64,000 nt of DNA from the NCBI RefSeq assembly GCF_043194295.1, contig NZ_JBAFVK010000020.1. One strand, written 5' to 3'. Shown here in pieces: positions 7,618-16,562 of this stretch. The stretch's first letter is position 1, and each line of letters starts with the position of its first letter. This stretch comes from Xanthobacter autotrophicus. Lineage in GTDB: Bacteria > Pseudomonadota > Alphaproteobacteria > Rhizobiales > Xanthobacteraceae. A program made the translations under genes and the position numbers. The notes under the pieces were generated by a model. It was not told the origin of the DNA, did no database searches, and worked only from the letters and a program-made list of their open reading frames with translations.

Positions 7618-9390
7618 TCAGTTGGCCTGACGGCGCAGGAAGGCGGGGATCTCCAGCTGGTCGTCCTCGTGGTGCGGGCCGGGGCGGGACGGCACTTCGG
7701 CGGCCGGACGGGCCGGCGGACGCTTGGCGAATTCCGACACCGGCGGCTCGCCGGCGCGGCCCGGCAGAGTCGGACGCACATCGCGGGTTTCTTGCCGGGG
7801 CTCCGGCCGGGCTTCCTGCCGCGGCTCCACCGGACGGCGCTCGGGGGCGCGCATGCTCGGCTGGTCGCGACGCTGGGGCTCCGGCTCCTCCTCGCGGCGG
7901 CCCACATGGGCGAGACGCTGCAGAAGGGTCATGCGCTTCTTGTCGGGCTGCGGCTGCTCCACCGGCGGCTCGCCACGCTGGGCGCGGATCTGGTTCTGGC
8001 CGGGCAGCGGCAGCTCATCCACGCGCGGCATGCGCTGGCTGCGCGGGCGCTGGCCCTGCGGCGGGATGTAGGGCGCGAACTCGTCCTCCACCATGGGCGC
8101 CGGCGGAGCGGCGGGCTCCGGCTCGGCGAAGTAGGAGGGCTTGGGCGCGGCGGCGCGGATGGTCACGTCGTCGATGGCGACCGCCTGCTGGGGCGCCTGG
8201 GCGGCCGGCGCATAGGCCTGCGGGGCATAAGCCGCGTGAGATTGCGCCGCCTGGGCCTGGGCATCCTCCATGCCGATGAGGTCCTCGGCCGAGATGGAAG
8301 CGACGGCGGTGCGGATCTGCGCCTCGCGGGTCGCCTCGACGGCGGCGCGGCCGGCGTTGGAGATCTTGCGGCCGGCGAGATCGGGGAAACGCTCGGCGCC
8401 GGGGCTGATCTGGTCGGGGATGACCGCCGGGTCGATGCCGGTGGCCACCACGGAGACGCGGATGATGCCGTCGAGCACTTCGTCGAAGGTGGCGCCGAGG
8501 ATGATGTTGGCGTCGGGGTCCACTTCCTCGCGGATGCGGGTCGCCGCCTCGTCCACCTCGAACAAGGTCATGTCCTTGCCGCCGGTGATGGAGATGAGCA
8601 GGCCGCCGGCCCCGCGCATGGAGGTCTCGTCCAGCAGCGGATTGGCGATGGCGGCCTCGGCGGCCTGGATGGCGCGCTTGTCGCCGGAGGCTTCGCCGGT
8701 GCCCATCATGGCCTTGCCCATGTCGCGCATCACGGCGCGCACGTCGGCGAAGTCGAGGTTGATGAGGCCTTCCTTCACCATCAGGTCGGTGATGCAGGCG
8801 ACGCCCGAATAGAGCACCTGGTCGGCCATGGCGAAGGCGTCGGCGAAGGTGGTCTTCTCGTTCGCCACCCGGAACAGGTTCTGGTTGGGGATGACGATGA
8901 GGGTGTCGACGCTCTTCTGCAGCTCGCTGATGCCATGCTCGGCGACGCGCATGCGCCGGGCGCCCTCGAAGTGGAAGGGCTTGGTCACCACGCCCACGGT
9001 CAGGATGCCGAGCTCACGGGCGGCCCGCGCCACCACGGGAGCGGCCCCGGTGCCGGTGCCACCGCCCATGCCGGCGGTGATGAACACCATGTGCGAGCCG
9101 GAGAGGTGATCCCGGATCTCGTCGATAACTTCCTCGGCCGCGGCGCGGCCCACTTCCGGCTGCGAGCCGGCACCGAGACCCTCGGTCACCGCCACGCCCA
9201 TCTGCACCACACGCTCGGCCTTGGTGAGCGAGAGCGCCTGGGCGTCGGTGTTCGCCACCACGAACTCCACCCCATGGAGGCCGGCGGTGATCATGTTGTT
9301 CACCGCGTTGCCACCAGCACCGCCCACACCGAACACCGTGATTCGGGGACGAAGCTCACGAATGTCGGGCATCTGAAGATTGATCGTCAT
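7618..9390 (-). CDS. ftsZ: Cell division protein FtsZ
   Basis: 590 residues from the ATG at 9390 (MTINLQMPDI); the frame is open 14 codons further upstream but those lack family similarity. The tubulin-like GTPase that forms the division ring. The GTP signature GGGTGTG is at residues 109-115 and the T7-loop region (FADVRAVMRDMGKAMMG) follows. After the GTPase core (to about residue 320) there is a roughly 250-residue Pro/Gln/Arg/Glu-rich linker. The protein closes with the conserved C-terminal peptide (DQLEIPAFLRRQ) that binds FtsA and other anchors. Such long linkers are typical of alphaproteobacteria. It is preceded by ftsA with 88 bases between. Confidence 0.97.
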   Translation of the reverse strand: MTINLQMPDIRELRPRITVFGVGGAGGNAVNNMITAGLHGVEFVVANTDAQALSLTKAERVVQMGVAVTEGLGAGSQPEVGRAAAEEVIDEIRDHLSGSHMVFITAGMGGGTGTGAAPVVARAARELGILTVGVVTKPFHFEGARRMRVAEHGISELQKSVDTLIVIPNQNLFRVANEKTTFADAFAMADQVLYSGVACITDLMVKEGLINLDFADVRAVMRDMGKAMMGTGEASGDKRAIQAAEAAIANPLLDETSMRGAGGLLISITGGKDMTLFEVDEAATRIREEVDPDANIILGATFDEVLDGIIRVSVVATGIDPAVIPDQISPGAERFPDLAGRKISNAGRAAVEATREAQIRTAVASISAEDLIGMEDAQAQAAQSHAAYAPQAYAPAAQAPQQAVAIDDVTIRAAAPKPSYFAEPEPAAPPAPMVEDEFAPYIPPQGQRPRSQRMPRVDELPLPGQNQIRAQRGEPPVEQPQPDKKRMTLLQRLAHVGRREEEPEPQRRDQPSMRAPERRPVEPRQEARPEPRQETRDVRPTLPGRAGEPPVSEFAKRPPARPAAEVPSRPGPHHEDDQLEIPAFLRRQAN

Positions 9391-9478
9391 GCTTTTGCTC
9401 CGTCGAACCCGATCGGCCTGTCCGCCTCTCACGAATCCTGTCTGACCACTTTGTTAGCCCAGGCTTCGTTAACCATGT

Positions 9479-10804
9479 CTAAAAGCTGTCCTTCAGCCAG
9501 CGTCCCACGCGGCCGAAATAATTCGGGCTTTCGCCCACCACCGCCTGCCTCCGGCGGGGCTCGAAGTGTTCCAACCCTGCCACCTGAGGGTAAACAAGAA
9601 GGCCTGCTGTCACCGCGAATGCAGCGCCGCGCGCCGCCTCGGGAAGCCTGGAAACACCAAGCGGCCGGCCGATGCGAACCTGTGGCCCGATGAGCCGCGC
9701 CACGAGGTCCGGCAGGCCCTGGAGCTGCGCCGCGCCCCCCGTGAGCACGATGCGCCGGCCGGCGTCGCCGGCGTGTCCGGAGGCCTTCAGGCGATCACGC
9801 ACCAGTTCGACAATTTCTTCCGCCCGCGGCCGGACGATGGTGACGAGACGCGATTTCGGCACCATGTGCGGCTGGTCGCGCGAATCACCCGACAGGGGCG
9901 GCACGGTCAGCATGTCGTGGTCGTCGGAGGAGACCGCCACCACCGCCCCATGGAGGGCCTTCATGCGCTCGGCATCGGCAAGTCGCGCCGGCAGGCCGCG
10001 GGCCACGTCGTTGGTGATGTGCTGGCCACCCAGGGCCACGCCATCCACATAGACGCAGTGACCGCCGGCCACGATGGAAAAAGTGGTGGTGCCCGCCCCC
10101 ATGTCGATGAGGGTGACTCCCAGCTCCATCTCATCGTCGGTGAGCGAGGAGAGCGCCGCCGCATAGGGCGCCGCCACCATGGCCTCGATGGAGAGATGGC
10201 AGCGCTCCACGCACAGGACGAGGTTCTTCAGCGCGGTCAGGTCGGCGGTGATCACATGCATGTCGGCGCCGAGCTCACGCCCCAGCATGCCGCACGGCTC
10301 GCCGATGCCCCGCCGCCCGTCCAGCGAATAGCCCACCGGCAGGGCGTGCATCACCGCTTGCCCGTCGCCCACCCCGTAGGTGGAGGCGGCTTCCAGCACC
10401 CGGCGGATGTCGAACTCCTCCACCGCCGGGGCGGTGAGGCGCACGGCGGCTTCATAATGCTGGGAAGCGAGGCGCCCGCCGGAGACGCCCACCACCACGG
10501 ATGCGATCTGCACCCCCGAGGCGCGCTCGGCCATGTCAACGGCCTGGCGGATGGCAAGCTCGGCCTTGGCCATGTCCACCACCGCGCCGCCCTTGATGCC
10601 GTGGGCGCGGGTGTGGCCGATGCCGAGCACGTCGATGGCGTGGGTGCGCCGCGTGAGCACATCCGATGCGCCGCGCGGCTTCAGCCGTGCGATGGCGCAC
10701 ACCACCTTGCTGGTTCCGATGTCGAGCACACCGACGATGCCGCTCTTCTTCGGCGGCATCGGGCGCATCTTCGGCGCGAAGCCCTGGGCGAGCCGGTGCC
10801 TCAT
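9479..10804 (-). CDS. ftsA: Cell division protein FtsA
   Basis: 441 residues. Actin-like ATPase that tethers FtsZ to the membrane. The phosphate-1 motif region is VGVLDIGTSKVVCAI (residues about 24-38) and phosphate 2 is TLIDMGAGTTTFSIV; near the C-terminus VLTGGAAQLQGLPDLV matches the adenosine motif. The terminal segment (FGRVGRWLKDSF) is an amphipathic membrane-targeting helix, as expected. Its ATG overlaps the ftsQ stop codon as ATGA, indicating translational coupling. Confidence 0.96.
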   Translation of the reverse strand: MRHRLAQGFAPKMRPMPPKKSGIVGVLDIGTSKVVCAIARLKPRGASDVLTRRTHAIDVLGIGHTRAHGIKGGAVVDMAKAELAIRQAVDMAERASGVQIASVVVGVSGGRLASQHYEAAVRLTAPAVEEFDIRRVLEAASTYGVGDGQAVMHALPVGYSLDGRRGIGEPCGMLGRELGADMHVITADLTALKNLVLCVERCHLSIEAMVAAPYAAALSSLTDDEMELGVTLIDMGAGTTTFSIVAGGHCVYVDGVALGGQHITNDVARGLPARLADAERMKALHGAVVAVSSDDHDMLTVPPLSGDSRDQPHMVPKSRLVTIVRPRAEEIVELVRDRLKASGHAGDAGRRIVLTGGAAQLQGLPDLVARLIGPQVRIGRPLGVSRLPEAARGAAFAVTAGLLVYPQVAGLEHFEPRRRQAVVGESPNYFGRVGRWLKDSF

Positions 10805-11790
10805 GCTGGGCCTCCCTTTTTAGCCTTGGCCCGCGCCTTGAGCATCTGCGCACGGGCGTCGGCAGCGGCATCCGAAAGCCGGACCACGACGCGGTCCGGC
10901 AGGCGCAGGTCCACGATTGAAATGTCGCGGCTGAGCAATTTTTTCTCGCGGTCGAGATCCATGAGCGCCAACAGGGCCTCATCGAGGCCGCCTTCCGGCA
11001 GGCGCACGTCGATGCCGTTGCGCATCTTCAGGGTCCAGCGGCGCTCGGCGACGCGGATAGCGGCGCGCACCTGGTCGCGCAGGGCCGGAACCCGGGCCAG
11101 CGCATCCACCACCTCGCCCACCTTCTTCTGCGCGCCCTCGCCCACCACGATGGGCAACTGCACGTAGCGCGGATCGTCCGAATAGGGCGCGATGGGGGTG
11201 CCGTCGCGGGCGATGACCTTCAGCTCACCATTGACCTGCCATAGGGCGAAGGCCTGCCGTTCGGCCACCGCGATGTCGATGCGGTCGGGATAGAATTTGC
11301 GCACGCTGGCCGACGCGATCCAGGGCAGCGCCTCGAGGCGGGCGCGCATCTCGTCGGCATTGAGGAACAGGATGGAGGTGGAGGACTTGACGCCCGCAGC
11401 CTCCAGGATTTCCGCCGGGGCCACATGGTTGTGGCCGGAAATGTTGACTTCCTTGACCTTGAAGCCGGCCACGTTGCCGGCCGCGTCCGCCACGTCGAGC
11501 ACAATGCCCTTGGCCGTCTCGGCGTGACCGCCGAGCATGACGCCGTAGGCCGAGAAGCCGCCCACCACCGCGATGGTGAGCAGGCTGGCACTGCGCCGGC
11601 CGAGGCGGGAGGAGGCGAGGCGCACCGTCAGGCGGCGCAGCAGGAGGGACATGCGGCTGGTGGGGCGCGGCTCCACCGGCAGGCGCTTGTGCCGGCCCGG
11701 CGGCGGCAGGGGAACCGGACGCTGCGGCGGTTTCCTCCCCGCTTCGGGGCGGGGTCTTAGCGCTCCAGCGAAGCGTCCTCCACCATCCAT
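10801..11790 (-). CDS. ftsQ: Cell division protein FtsQ
   Basis: 329 residues. Bitopic inner-membrane divisome protein linking early and late division proteins. A basic Pro/Arg-rich cytoplasmic N-terminus precedes one membrane helix at residues about 68-87 (SASLLTIAVVGGFSAYGVML). The POTRA domain begins near residue 108 (GFKVKEVNISGHNHVAPAEI) and the FtsQ domain follows. It overlaps the end of ddl by 34 bases if the ATG at 11790 is used; an internal start is possible. Overlaps ftsA at its end. Confidence 0.94.
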   Translation of the reverse strand: MDGGGRFAGALRPRPEAGRKPPQRPVPLPPPGRHKRLPVEPRPTSRMSLLLRRLTVRLASSRLGRRSASLLTIAVVGGFSAYGVMLGGHAETAKGIVLDVADAAGNVAGFKVKEVNISGHNHVAPAEILEAAGVKSSTSILFLNADEMRARLEALPWIASASVRKFYPDRIDIAVAERQAFALWQVNGELKVIARDGTPIAPYSDDPRYVQLPIVVGEGAQKKVGEVVDALARVPALRDQVRAAIRVAERRWTLKMRNGIDVRLPEGGLDEALLALMDLDREKKLLSRDISIVDLRLPDRVVVRLSDAAADARAQMLKARAKAKKGGPA

Positions 11791-12677
11791 GTCACAAGCT
11801 CACTGAATGAGATGCCCGCGTGGGCGGCCAGTTCCGGCACAAGAGACGTCTCAGTCATCCCGGGCTGGGTGTTCACCTCGAGGCAGATCAGGCCGGAGCC
11901 ATCCTGTCTCGAAGGGTCGAACCGAAAGTCGCTCCGCGACACCCCCCGGCATCCGAGAGCTCGGTGCGCCGTGAGGCTTAACATCTGCACCCGTTGGTAA
12001 ATTTCGGGTAAAATCCGGGCCGGAAGAATGTGCTGCGAGCCACCCGGTGCATATTTGCTTTCGTAATCGTAAAACTTCTGTGAGGATTCGATCTCGATCA
12101 CGTCGAGCACCTTGTCGCCCATCACAGCGCAGGTCAGTTCGAGGCCCGGAATAAATTCTTCGGCCAGAAGATTTTCTCCGTGCGGCCAATCCTCACGGGT
12201 CAATTCCTGCGGCGGATGGGCCTGGTCTTCACGGACGATGAAAACGCCGACGCTGGAGCCTCCCGCGTTGGGCTTCAGCACATAGGGGGTGGGCAGGATG
12301 TGGGCCTTTGCCGCCTCCGCACGAGAGACGAGCCCCCCCTTCGCCACCGGGACGCCGGCCGCGGCGAGCATGATTCGCGCCTGCGCCTTGTCCATGGCGA
12401 GGGCCGAGGCCAGCACGCCGGAATGGGAATAGGGGATGCGCAGGATTTCCAGGATGCCCTGGATGGTGCCGTCCTCGCCCGGCTGGCCATGCAGCACGTT
12501 GAACGCCACGTCGGGCGCAAGGCGCGTCAGCACCTCGGCCACGTCGCGGCCCACATCGACGCGGGTGACCTGGTAGCCGGCCGCCTCCAGCGCCCCGGCG
12601 CAGGCGGCGCCGGAGCGCAAGGAGACTTCGCGCTCGGAGGACCAGCCGCCCATGAGCACCGCCACGTGTTTCGCCAT
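11757..12677 (-). CDS. ddl: D-alanine--D-alanine ligase
   Basis: 306 residues from the ATG at 12677 (MAKHVAVLMGGWSSEREVSL); the frame is open upstream, but this start gives the usual family N-terminus. An ATP-grasp enzyme that joins two D-alanines for peptidoglycan precursors. Visible motifs are the SSEREVSLRSG loop, YVLKPNAGGSSVGVFIV (ATP binding) and ICLEVNTQPGMTETSLVPELA (metal and substrate binding). Length is typical of DdlB (about 306 aa). It sits between murB and ftsQ, the standard order in this cluster. Confidence 0.97.
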   Translation of the reverse strand: MAKHVAVLMGGWSSEREVSLRSGAACAGALEAAGYQVTRVDVGRDVAEVLTRLAPDVAFNVLHGQPGEDGTIQGILEILRIPYSHSGVLASALAMDKAQARIMLAAAGVPVAKGGLVSRAEAAKAHILPTPYVLKPNAGGSSVGVFIVREDQAHPPQELTREDWPHGENLLAEEFIPGLELTCAVMGDKVLDVIEIESSQKFYDYESKYAPGGSQHILPARILPEIYQRVQMLSLTAHRALGCRGVSRSDFRFDPSRQDGSGLICLEVNTQPGMTETSLVPELAAHAGISFSELVTWMVEDASLER

Positions 12678-12813
12678 GACCTTCTTCCCGATCTGATCGC
12701 CGGCGCCCCAAGGAAAACCCGCAAGGCAAGCCCGCAATGGGGCGCGTCTTGCGGCGCCACGGGGCCGGCGCCCCAAAATGGCGCAGCTGCCTTGCGCCTT
12801 TGCTAATGTCCGC

Positions 12814-13767
12814 TCAGGAGGAGGCAGGCAGGCCGATGCGCTTGATTTCCCATTCCAGCTCGATGCCGGAATGGGCCTTCACCCGGCGGCGCACTTCCTC
12901 GCCCAGCCCCTCGATCTCGGCGGCGGTGGCGCCACCAAGGTTGATGAGGAAGTTGGTGTGCAGCTCGGACACCTGCGCCCGGCCGATGGTCAGGCCCCGG
13001 CAGCCGGCCGCATCCACCAGCTTCCAGGCGCTGGTGCCGGGCGGGTTCTTGAAGGTGGAACCGCCAGTGCGGCTCTTGATGGGCTGGGTCGCCTCCCGGC
13101 TCTCGGTGATCTTCGCCATTTCGGCGGCGATCACCGCCGGATCGCCGGGCCGCCCCTCGAACACGGCGCGGGTGAAGACCACGTCCGCCGGGACGGCGCA
13201 ATGGCGGTAGGTGAAACCCATTTCGGCGTTGGTGAAGCGCACCTTCGCGCCGGCGCGGGTGACGGCGTCCGCGCTGACCAGGACGTCCTTGGTCTCGCCG
13301 CCATAGGCGCCGCCATTCATGCGCAGGGCACCGCCCACGGCGCCGGGAATGCCGCGCAGGAAGGAGAAGCCGGCAAGGCCCGCATCAGCCGCCGCCCGCG
13401 CCACCTTCACATCGGGCACGCCGGCGCCGGCGATGATTCGAGTGCCTTCCACTGCGATCTCCGTGAAGCCGCGGGCAAGGCGGATCACCACCCCCGGCAC
13501 GCCGCCGTCGCGTACGATGAGGTTGGAGCCGAGGCCGATGACGGTCACCGGCACCTCCGCAGGCAGGCCGGCGAGGAAGGTGGCGAGGTCATCCTCGTCC
13601 GCCGGCACGAACAGCATCTGGGCCGGGCCGCCGGCGCGGAACCAGGTGAATTCGGCGAGCGGCGCATTGGCCTTCAAGGAGCCGCGCAGGCCCGGAAGGC
13701 GCGCCTTGAGGCCGGGGACCAGGTCCTCGAAGCCATGTCCCGCCGGGTGTGTCTGTGCCACGCTCAT
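12814..13767 (-). CDS. murB: UDP-N-acetylenolpyruvoylglucosamine reductase MurB
   Basis: 317 residues from the ATG at 13767 (MSVAQTHPAGHGF), preceded by a purine-rich GGGCAGG. FAD enzyme that makes UDP-MurNAc. Motifs: FRAGGPAQMLFVP, VIGLGSNLIVRDGGVPG (FAD diphosphate), GIPGAVGGALRMNGGAYGGE, and SRTGGSTFKNP with the catalytic serine. The short length places it in the type II-like MurB form common in alphaproteobacteria. First visible gene of this cluster; murC and murG are not upstream of it here, where an unrelated plus-strand gene follows. Confidence 0.96.
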   Translation of the reverse strand: MSVAQTHPAGHGFEDLVPGLKARLPGLRGSLKANAPLAEFTWFRAGGPAQMLFVPADEDDLATFLAGLPAEVPVTVIGLGSNLIVRDGGVPGVVIRLARGFTEIAVEGTRIIAGAGVPDVKVARAAADAGLAGFSFLRGIPGAVGGALRMNGGAYGGETKDVLVSADAVTRAGAKVRFTNAEMGFTYRHCAVPADVVFTRAVFEGRPGDPAVIAAEMAKITESREATQPIKSRTGGSTFKNPPGTSAWKLVDAAGCRGLTIGRAQVSELHTNFLINLGGATAAEIEGLGEEVRRRVKAHSGIELEWEIKRIGLPASS

Positions 13768-13905
13768 CCTGCCCGTCCGTCCATCATAGGGGTCGCTCTC
13801 CCATAACAGGGTCGCGAGGGCAAGCATCGCCGGCTTTTGCCGGGCCGCCATGACGTGGCATCATGGCAGACCATTCGCCCTTCCCTTTCGCCTGGAGCTG
13901 CCCCC

Positions 13906-14595
13906 ATGAGCGAAGACCTGCATCAAGGTCCTGGCGCCGACCCGTCGCTGCCGCCCGATACCAAGCTCACCACCACCAAGCAGCGCTGGGCGCAGGAAGG
14001 GCGCTTCCTGACCGGCCGCGTCACCCGTCCGGAGACCGAACGCCTGCCCGCCGGCCAGCATCTGGTGAAGGACTGGCCGGTGCTCGACCTCGGCATGACG
14101 CCGGTGGTGACGCGGGAGGCCTTCCGCCTTGATGTCACCGGCGCGGTGGAGACCGCCCTGTCGCTGGACTGGGATGCGTTCCGCGCCCTGCCGCAGACCC
14201 GCAATGTCAGTGACATCCACTGCGTCACCACCTGGTCGCGCTATGACAACGCCTTCGAGGGCGTCTCTACCCGCGAGCTTTTGGAGCGGGTGAGGCCGGC
14301 GCCCCACGCGGTGGCGGTGATGCTGCATTCCTACGACGGCTACACCACCAACCTGCTGCTGGAGGATTTCGCCGCCGAAGACGCGGTGATCGCCCATTCT
14401 TGGGAGGGATCGCCGCTCACCCGCGAGCATGGCGGCCCGGTGCGGCTGGTGGTGCCGCACCTGTATTTCTGGAAGAGCGCCAAGTGGCTGAAGGGCATCG
14501 AGTTCATCGCCCGCGACAAGGCCGGATTCTGGGAGGCACGGGGCTACCACATGCGCGGCGACCCCTGGGCCGAGGAGCGCTATTCAGACGACTGA
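13906..14595 (+). CDS. Sulfite oxidase-like molybdopterin-dependent oxidoreductase
   Basis: 229 residues. Matches the oxidoreductase molybdopterin-binding fold: PVLDLGMTPVVTREAFRLDVTG, then NVSDIHCVTTWSRYDNAFEGV with the probable Mo-ligating Cys at residue 106, then the GGPVRLVVPHLYFWKSAKWLKGIEF segment near the end. No Tat twin-arginine signal is visible, so it is probably cytoplasmic, unlike MsrP/YedY. No haem-b or cytochrome partner is adjacent. The ATG at 13906 (MSEDLHQGPGADP) is favoured over an upstream in-frame codon at 13837. The physiological substrate is unknown. Confidence 0.85.
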   Translation: MSEDLHQGPGADPSLPPDTKLTTTKQRWAQEGRFLTGRVTRPETERLPAGQHLVKDWPVLDLGMTPVVTREAFRLDVTGAVETALSLDWDAFRALPQTRNVSDIHCVTTWSRYDNAFEGVSTRELLERVRPAPHAVAVMLHSYDGYTTNLLLEDFAAEDAVIAHSWEGSPLTREHGGPVRLVVPHLYFWKSAKWLKGIEFIARDKAGFWEARGYHMRGDPWAEERYSDD

Positions 14596-14620
14596 AACGC
14601 GCGCGCCGGCCTCACCTGGG

Positions 14621-15541
14621 TCACCCCGCCGCCCGGCGGGCGAGGTCGGAGCGGGCGAACAGCTCCGCCACCCAATCCACGAACACCCTCAGGCGGTTGG
14701 AGAGGTGGCGGCTCGGCGGATAGACCACATGGATGGGCATGCTGCCGGCGGTCCAGTCGGTGAGCACGCGCACCAGCGCCCCGGAGGCGAGGTGCTCGTC
14801 CACGTGGAACACGGGCGCCTGAATCACGCCAAGGCCGGCGAGGCCGGCGGCGATATAGGCGTTGCCGTCGTTGCAGGCCATGCGGTAGTCGCCCGTCACC
14901 TCCACCACCTCCGAGCCCCGGACGAACTCGAACGGGTGGTAACGTCCCGTCTGCGCGCTGAAATAGCGGACCACCACGTGGCCGGCCTCAAACTCCTTCG
15001 GGTGTGAGGGCATCCCGTAACGGGCGATATAGGCGGGGGCCGCCACCGCCTCGAAGCTCAGTTCGCCGATGCGGCGGGCGACCAGATTGGGATCGTGGAT
15101 CTCGCCCACGCGGATCACGCAATCCACGTTTTCACCCAACAGATCCACCGGCCGGTCGGTGCAGCCGACGTCGAGGGCAATATCGGGAAAGCGGGCAAGG
15201 AAATCCGGCAGCGCCGGGATCAGCAGGCGGGTGGCCAGCGACGGCGACAGGTCGATGCGCAGCCGGCCCTGCGGCAGGGCCTGCGCCGTGGAAAGCGAGC
15301 CGTCCAGTTCGTCGAGATCGTTGAGGATCAGCAGTGCCCGCTCGTAATAGGCAGCCCCGTCGGGGGTGACGGTCACACGCCGCGTGGTGCGGTTGAACAG
15401 GCGCGTGCGCAGATGCTGCTCCAGCGATTGCACGTGCTTGGTCAAGGTCGCCTTGGGCATGTCCATGAGGTCGGCGGCGCGGGTGAAATTCCCGGTCTCC
15501 ACCACCCGCACAAAGGCCCGCATCGCAGCAAGCTGATCCAT
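14621..15541 (-). CDS. LysR-family transcriptional regulator
   Basis: 306 residues, a full-length LysR-type regulator. N-terminal winged HTH at residues about 1-60 (MDQLAAMRAFVRVVETGNFTRAADLMDMPKATLTKHVQSLEQ); the remainder is the inducer-binding domain. It is divergent from the alpha/beta hydrolase gene at 15694. The 152-base gap holds two palindromes that look like its operators, so it probably controls that hydrolase and perhaps the efflux genes beyond it. The inducer is unknown. Confidence 0.92.
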   Translation of the reverse strand: MDQLAAMRAFVRVVETGNFTRAADLMDMPKATLTKHVQSLEQHLRTRLFNRTTRRVTVTPDGAAYYERALLILNDLDELDGSLSTAQALPQGRLRIDLSPSLATRLLIPALPDFLARFPDIALDVGCTDRPVDLLGENVDCVIRVGEIHDPNLVARRIGELSFEAVAAPAYIARYGMPSHPKEFEAGHVVVRYFSAQTGRYHPFEFVRGSEVVEVTGDYRMACNDGNAYIAAGLAGLGVIQAPVFHVDEHLASGALVRVLTDWTAGSMPIHVVYPPSRHLSNRLRVFVDWVAELFARSDLARRAAG

Positions 15542-15562
15542 GATCCAACCTTCCGCCGTGAA

Positions 15563-15595
15563 AATATGCGCATATTATTCACTGATGTGAACAAT
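15563..15595. promoter_or_regulatory. Two operator-like palindromes in the LysR/hydrolase divergent promoter
   Basis: AATATGCGCATATT at 15563-15576 is a perfect 14-bp palindrome. It is followed by ATTATTCAC (15574-15582) and GTGAACAAT (15587-15595), near-perfect arms around TGAT. They lie 22-54 bases upstream of the lysR start in an A+T-rich pocket, the usual place for LysR-type binding sites. Confidence 0.6.
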
Positions 15596-15693
15596 GATAC
15601 CATATTTAACGGCTTTATCGGCATATAGACGATCAATATCGTTCTCGCACTGCACAAGGCGGGCGTCGCCGCCGGCACCGAGGACAGTTCGCG

Positions 15694-16524
15694 ATGGCCC
15701 CCCACTGGCAAGAGACATCCCTGCAGACGCAAGCCGGCCCCATGCCGGCGCGGCTGTATGGTGTCCGCCCCGGCAAGGGCGCCGTTCCGCTCATTTTACA
15801 CCTGCACGGCGGTGCCTTCACCGGTGGCACCCTTGACTGTGGCGCCTATATCGCCGCCCTGCTCGCGGAGGCCGGCGCCGTGGTGGTCTCGGCCGACTAT
15901 CCGCTGGCCTGCGAGCACCCGTTCCCCTTCGCCCTGACCGCCGCCTTCGGCGCATTGTCGGCGCTCTACAGTCGCCGAACCGAGTTCGCCGGCCGCAATG
16001 CCCCGCTCTACGTGGCGGGGGAGGAATCGGGTGGCAACCTTGCCGCCGGCCTCGCCATGATGGCCCGTGACCAGCAAGCCCCGCCCCTCGCCGGCCAGAT
16101 CCTCATCTCGCCCATGCTCGACCCCAGCCTCGCCACCGCCTCGCTGCGCGCCGCCGAAGCCGGCACCTGCGGCTGCAAGTGGGCCGACGGCTGGCAGACC
16201 TATCTGGGCTCGCCCGAGAAGGCCGCCCACCCCTATGCCGCGCCCCTCGCCTCCTCCCGCCTGCAAGGCCTGCCCCCCGCGTTGGTGGTGAGCGCGCAGG
16301 ACTGTCCCATGCGGGACGAGAGCGCCCGCTACGCCGGCGCGCTGGAGAAGGCCGGCGTCGCCACCGAACTCCACATCCTGCCCGGCCCAACCCACTGGCC
16401 CGAGGGCATTTCGGCGCCGCCCGAAAAGCCCGAATCCTGGGCCGAGGCCATGCGCACCCTGTTTTCCCGCTTCTTCGAATCGTCACGACCGCGTCGGCGC
16501 AAGCCGGCCCCGGCCGTCCTCTGA
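15694..16524 (+). CDS. Alpha/beta hydrolase, hormone-sensitive-lipase-like family
   Basis: 276 residues. The oxyanion motif HGGA is at residues 38-41 (LHLHGGAFTGG). The nucleophile elbow is GEESGG with Ser112, where the family usually has GDSAGG. A late Asp (SAQDCPMRDE) and His (GPTHWPEG) complete a plausible triad. Probably a cytoplasmic carboxylesterase acting on short acyl esters; the substrate is not predictable. GAGGA upstream of the ATG is an acceptable ribosome site. The next gene, an RND adaptor, starts 38 bases later, so they may be co-transcribed. Confidence 0.85.
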   Translation: MAPHWQETSLQTQAGPMPARLYGVRPGKGAVPLILHLHGGAFTGGTLDCGAYIAALLAEAGAVVVSADYPLACEHPFPFALTAAFGALSALYSRRTEFAGRNAPLYVAGEESGGNLAAGLAMMARDQQAPPLAGQILISPMLDPSLATASLRAAEAGTCGCKWADGWQTYLGSPEKAAHPYAAPLASSRLQGLPPALVVSAQDCPMRDESARYAGALEKAGVATELHILPGPTHWPEGISAPPEKPESWAEAMRTLFSRFFESSRPRRRKPAPAVL

Positions 16525-16562
16525 CCGCCCGACATCCAGAACCGCCCCAGGGATCTGCCCCC

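Noticed and set aside
9469..9476. TTAACCAT between ftsA and ftsZ as a CtrA site
   Set aside because: Only a half-site; the second half does not lie at the expected spacing, and such octamers occur by chance (another is at 35738).
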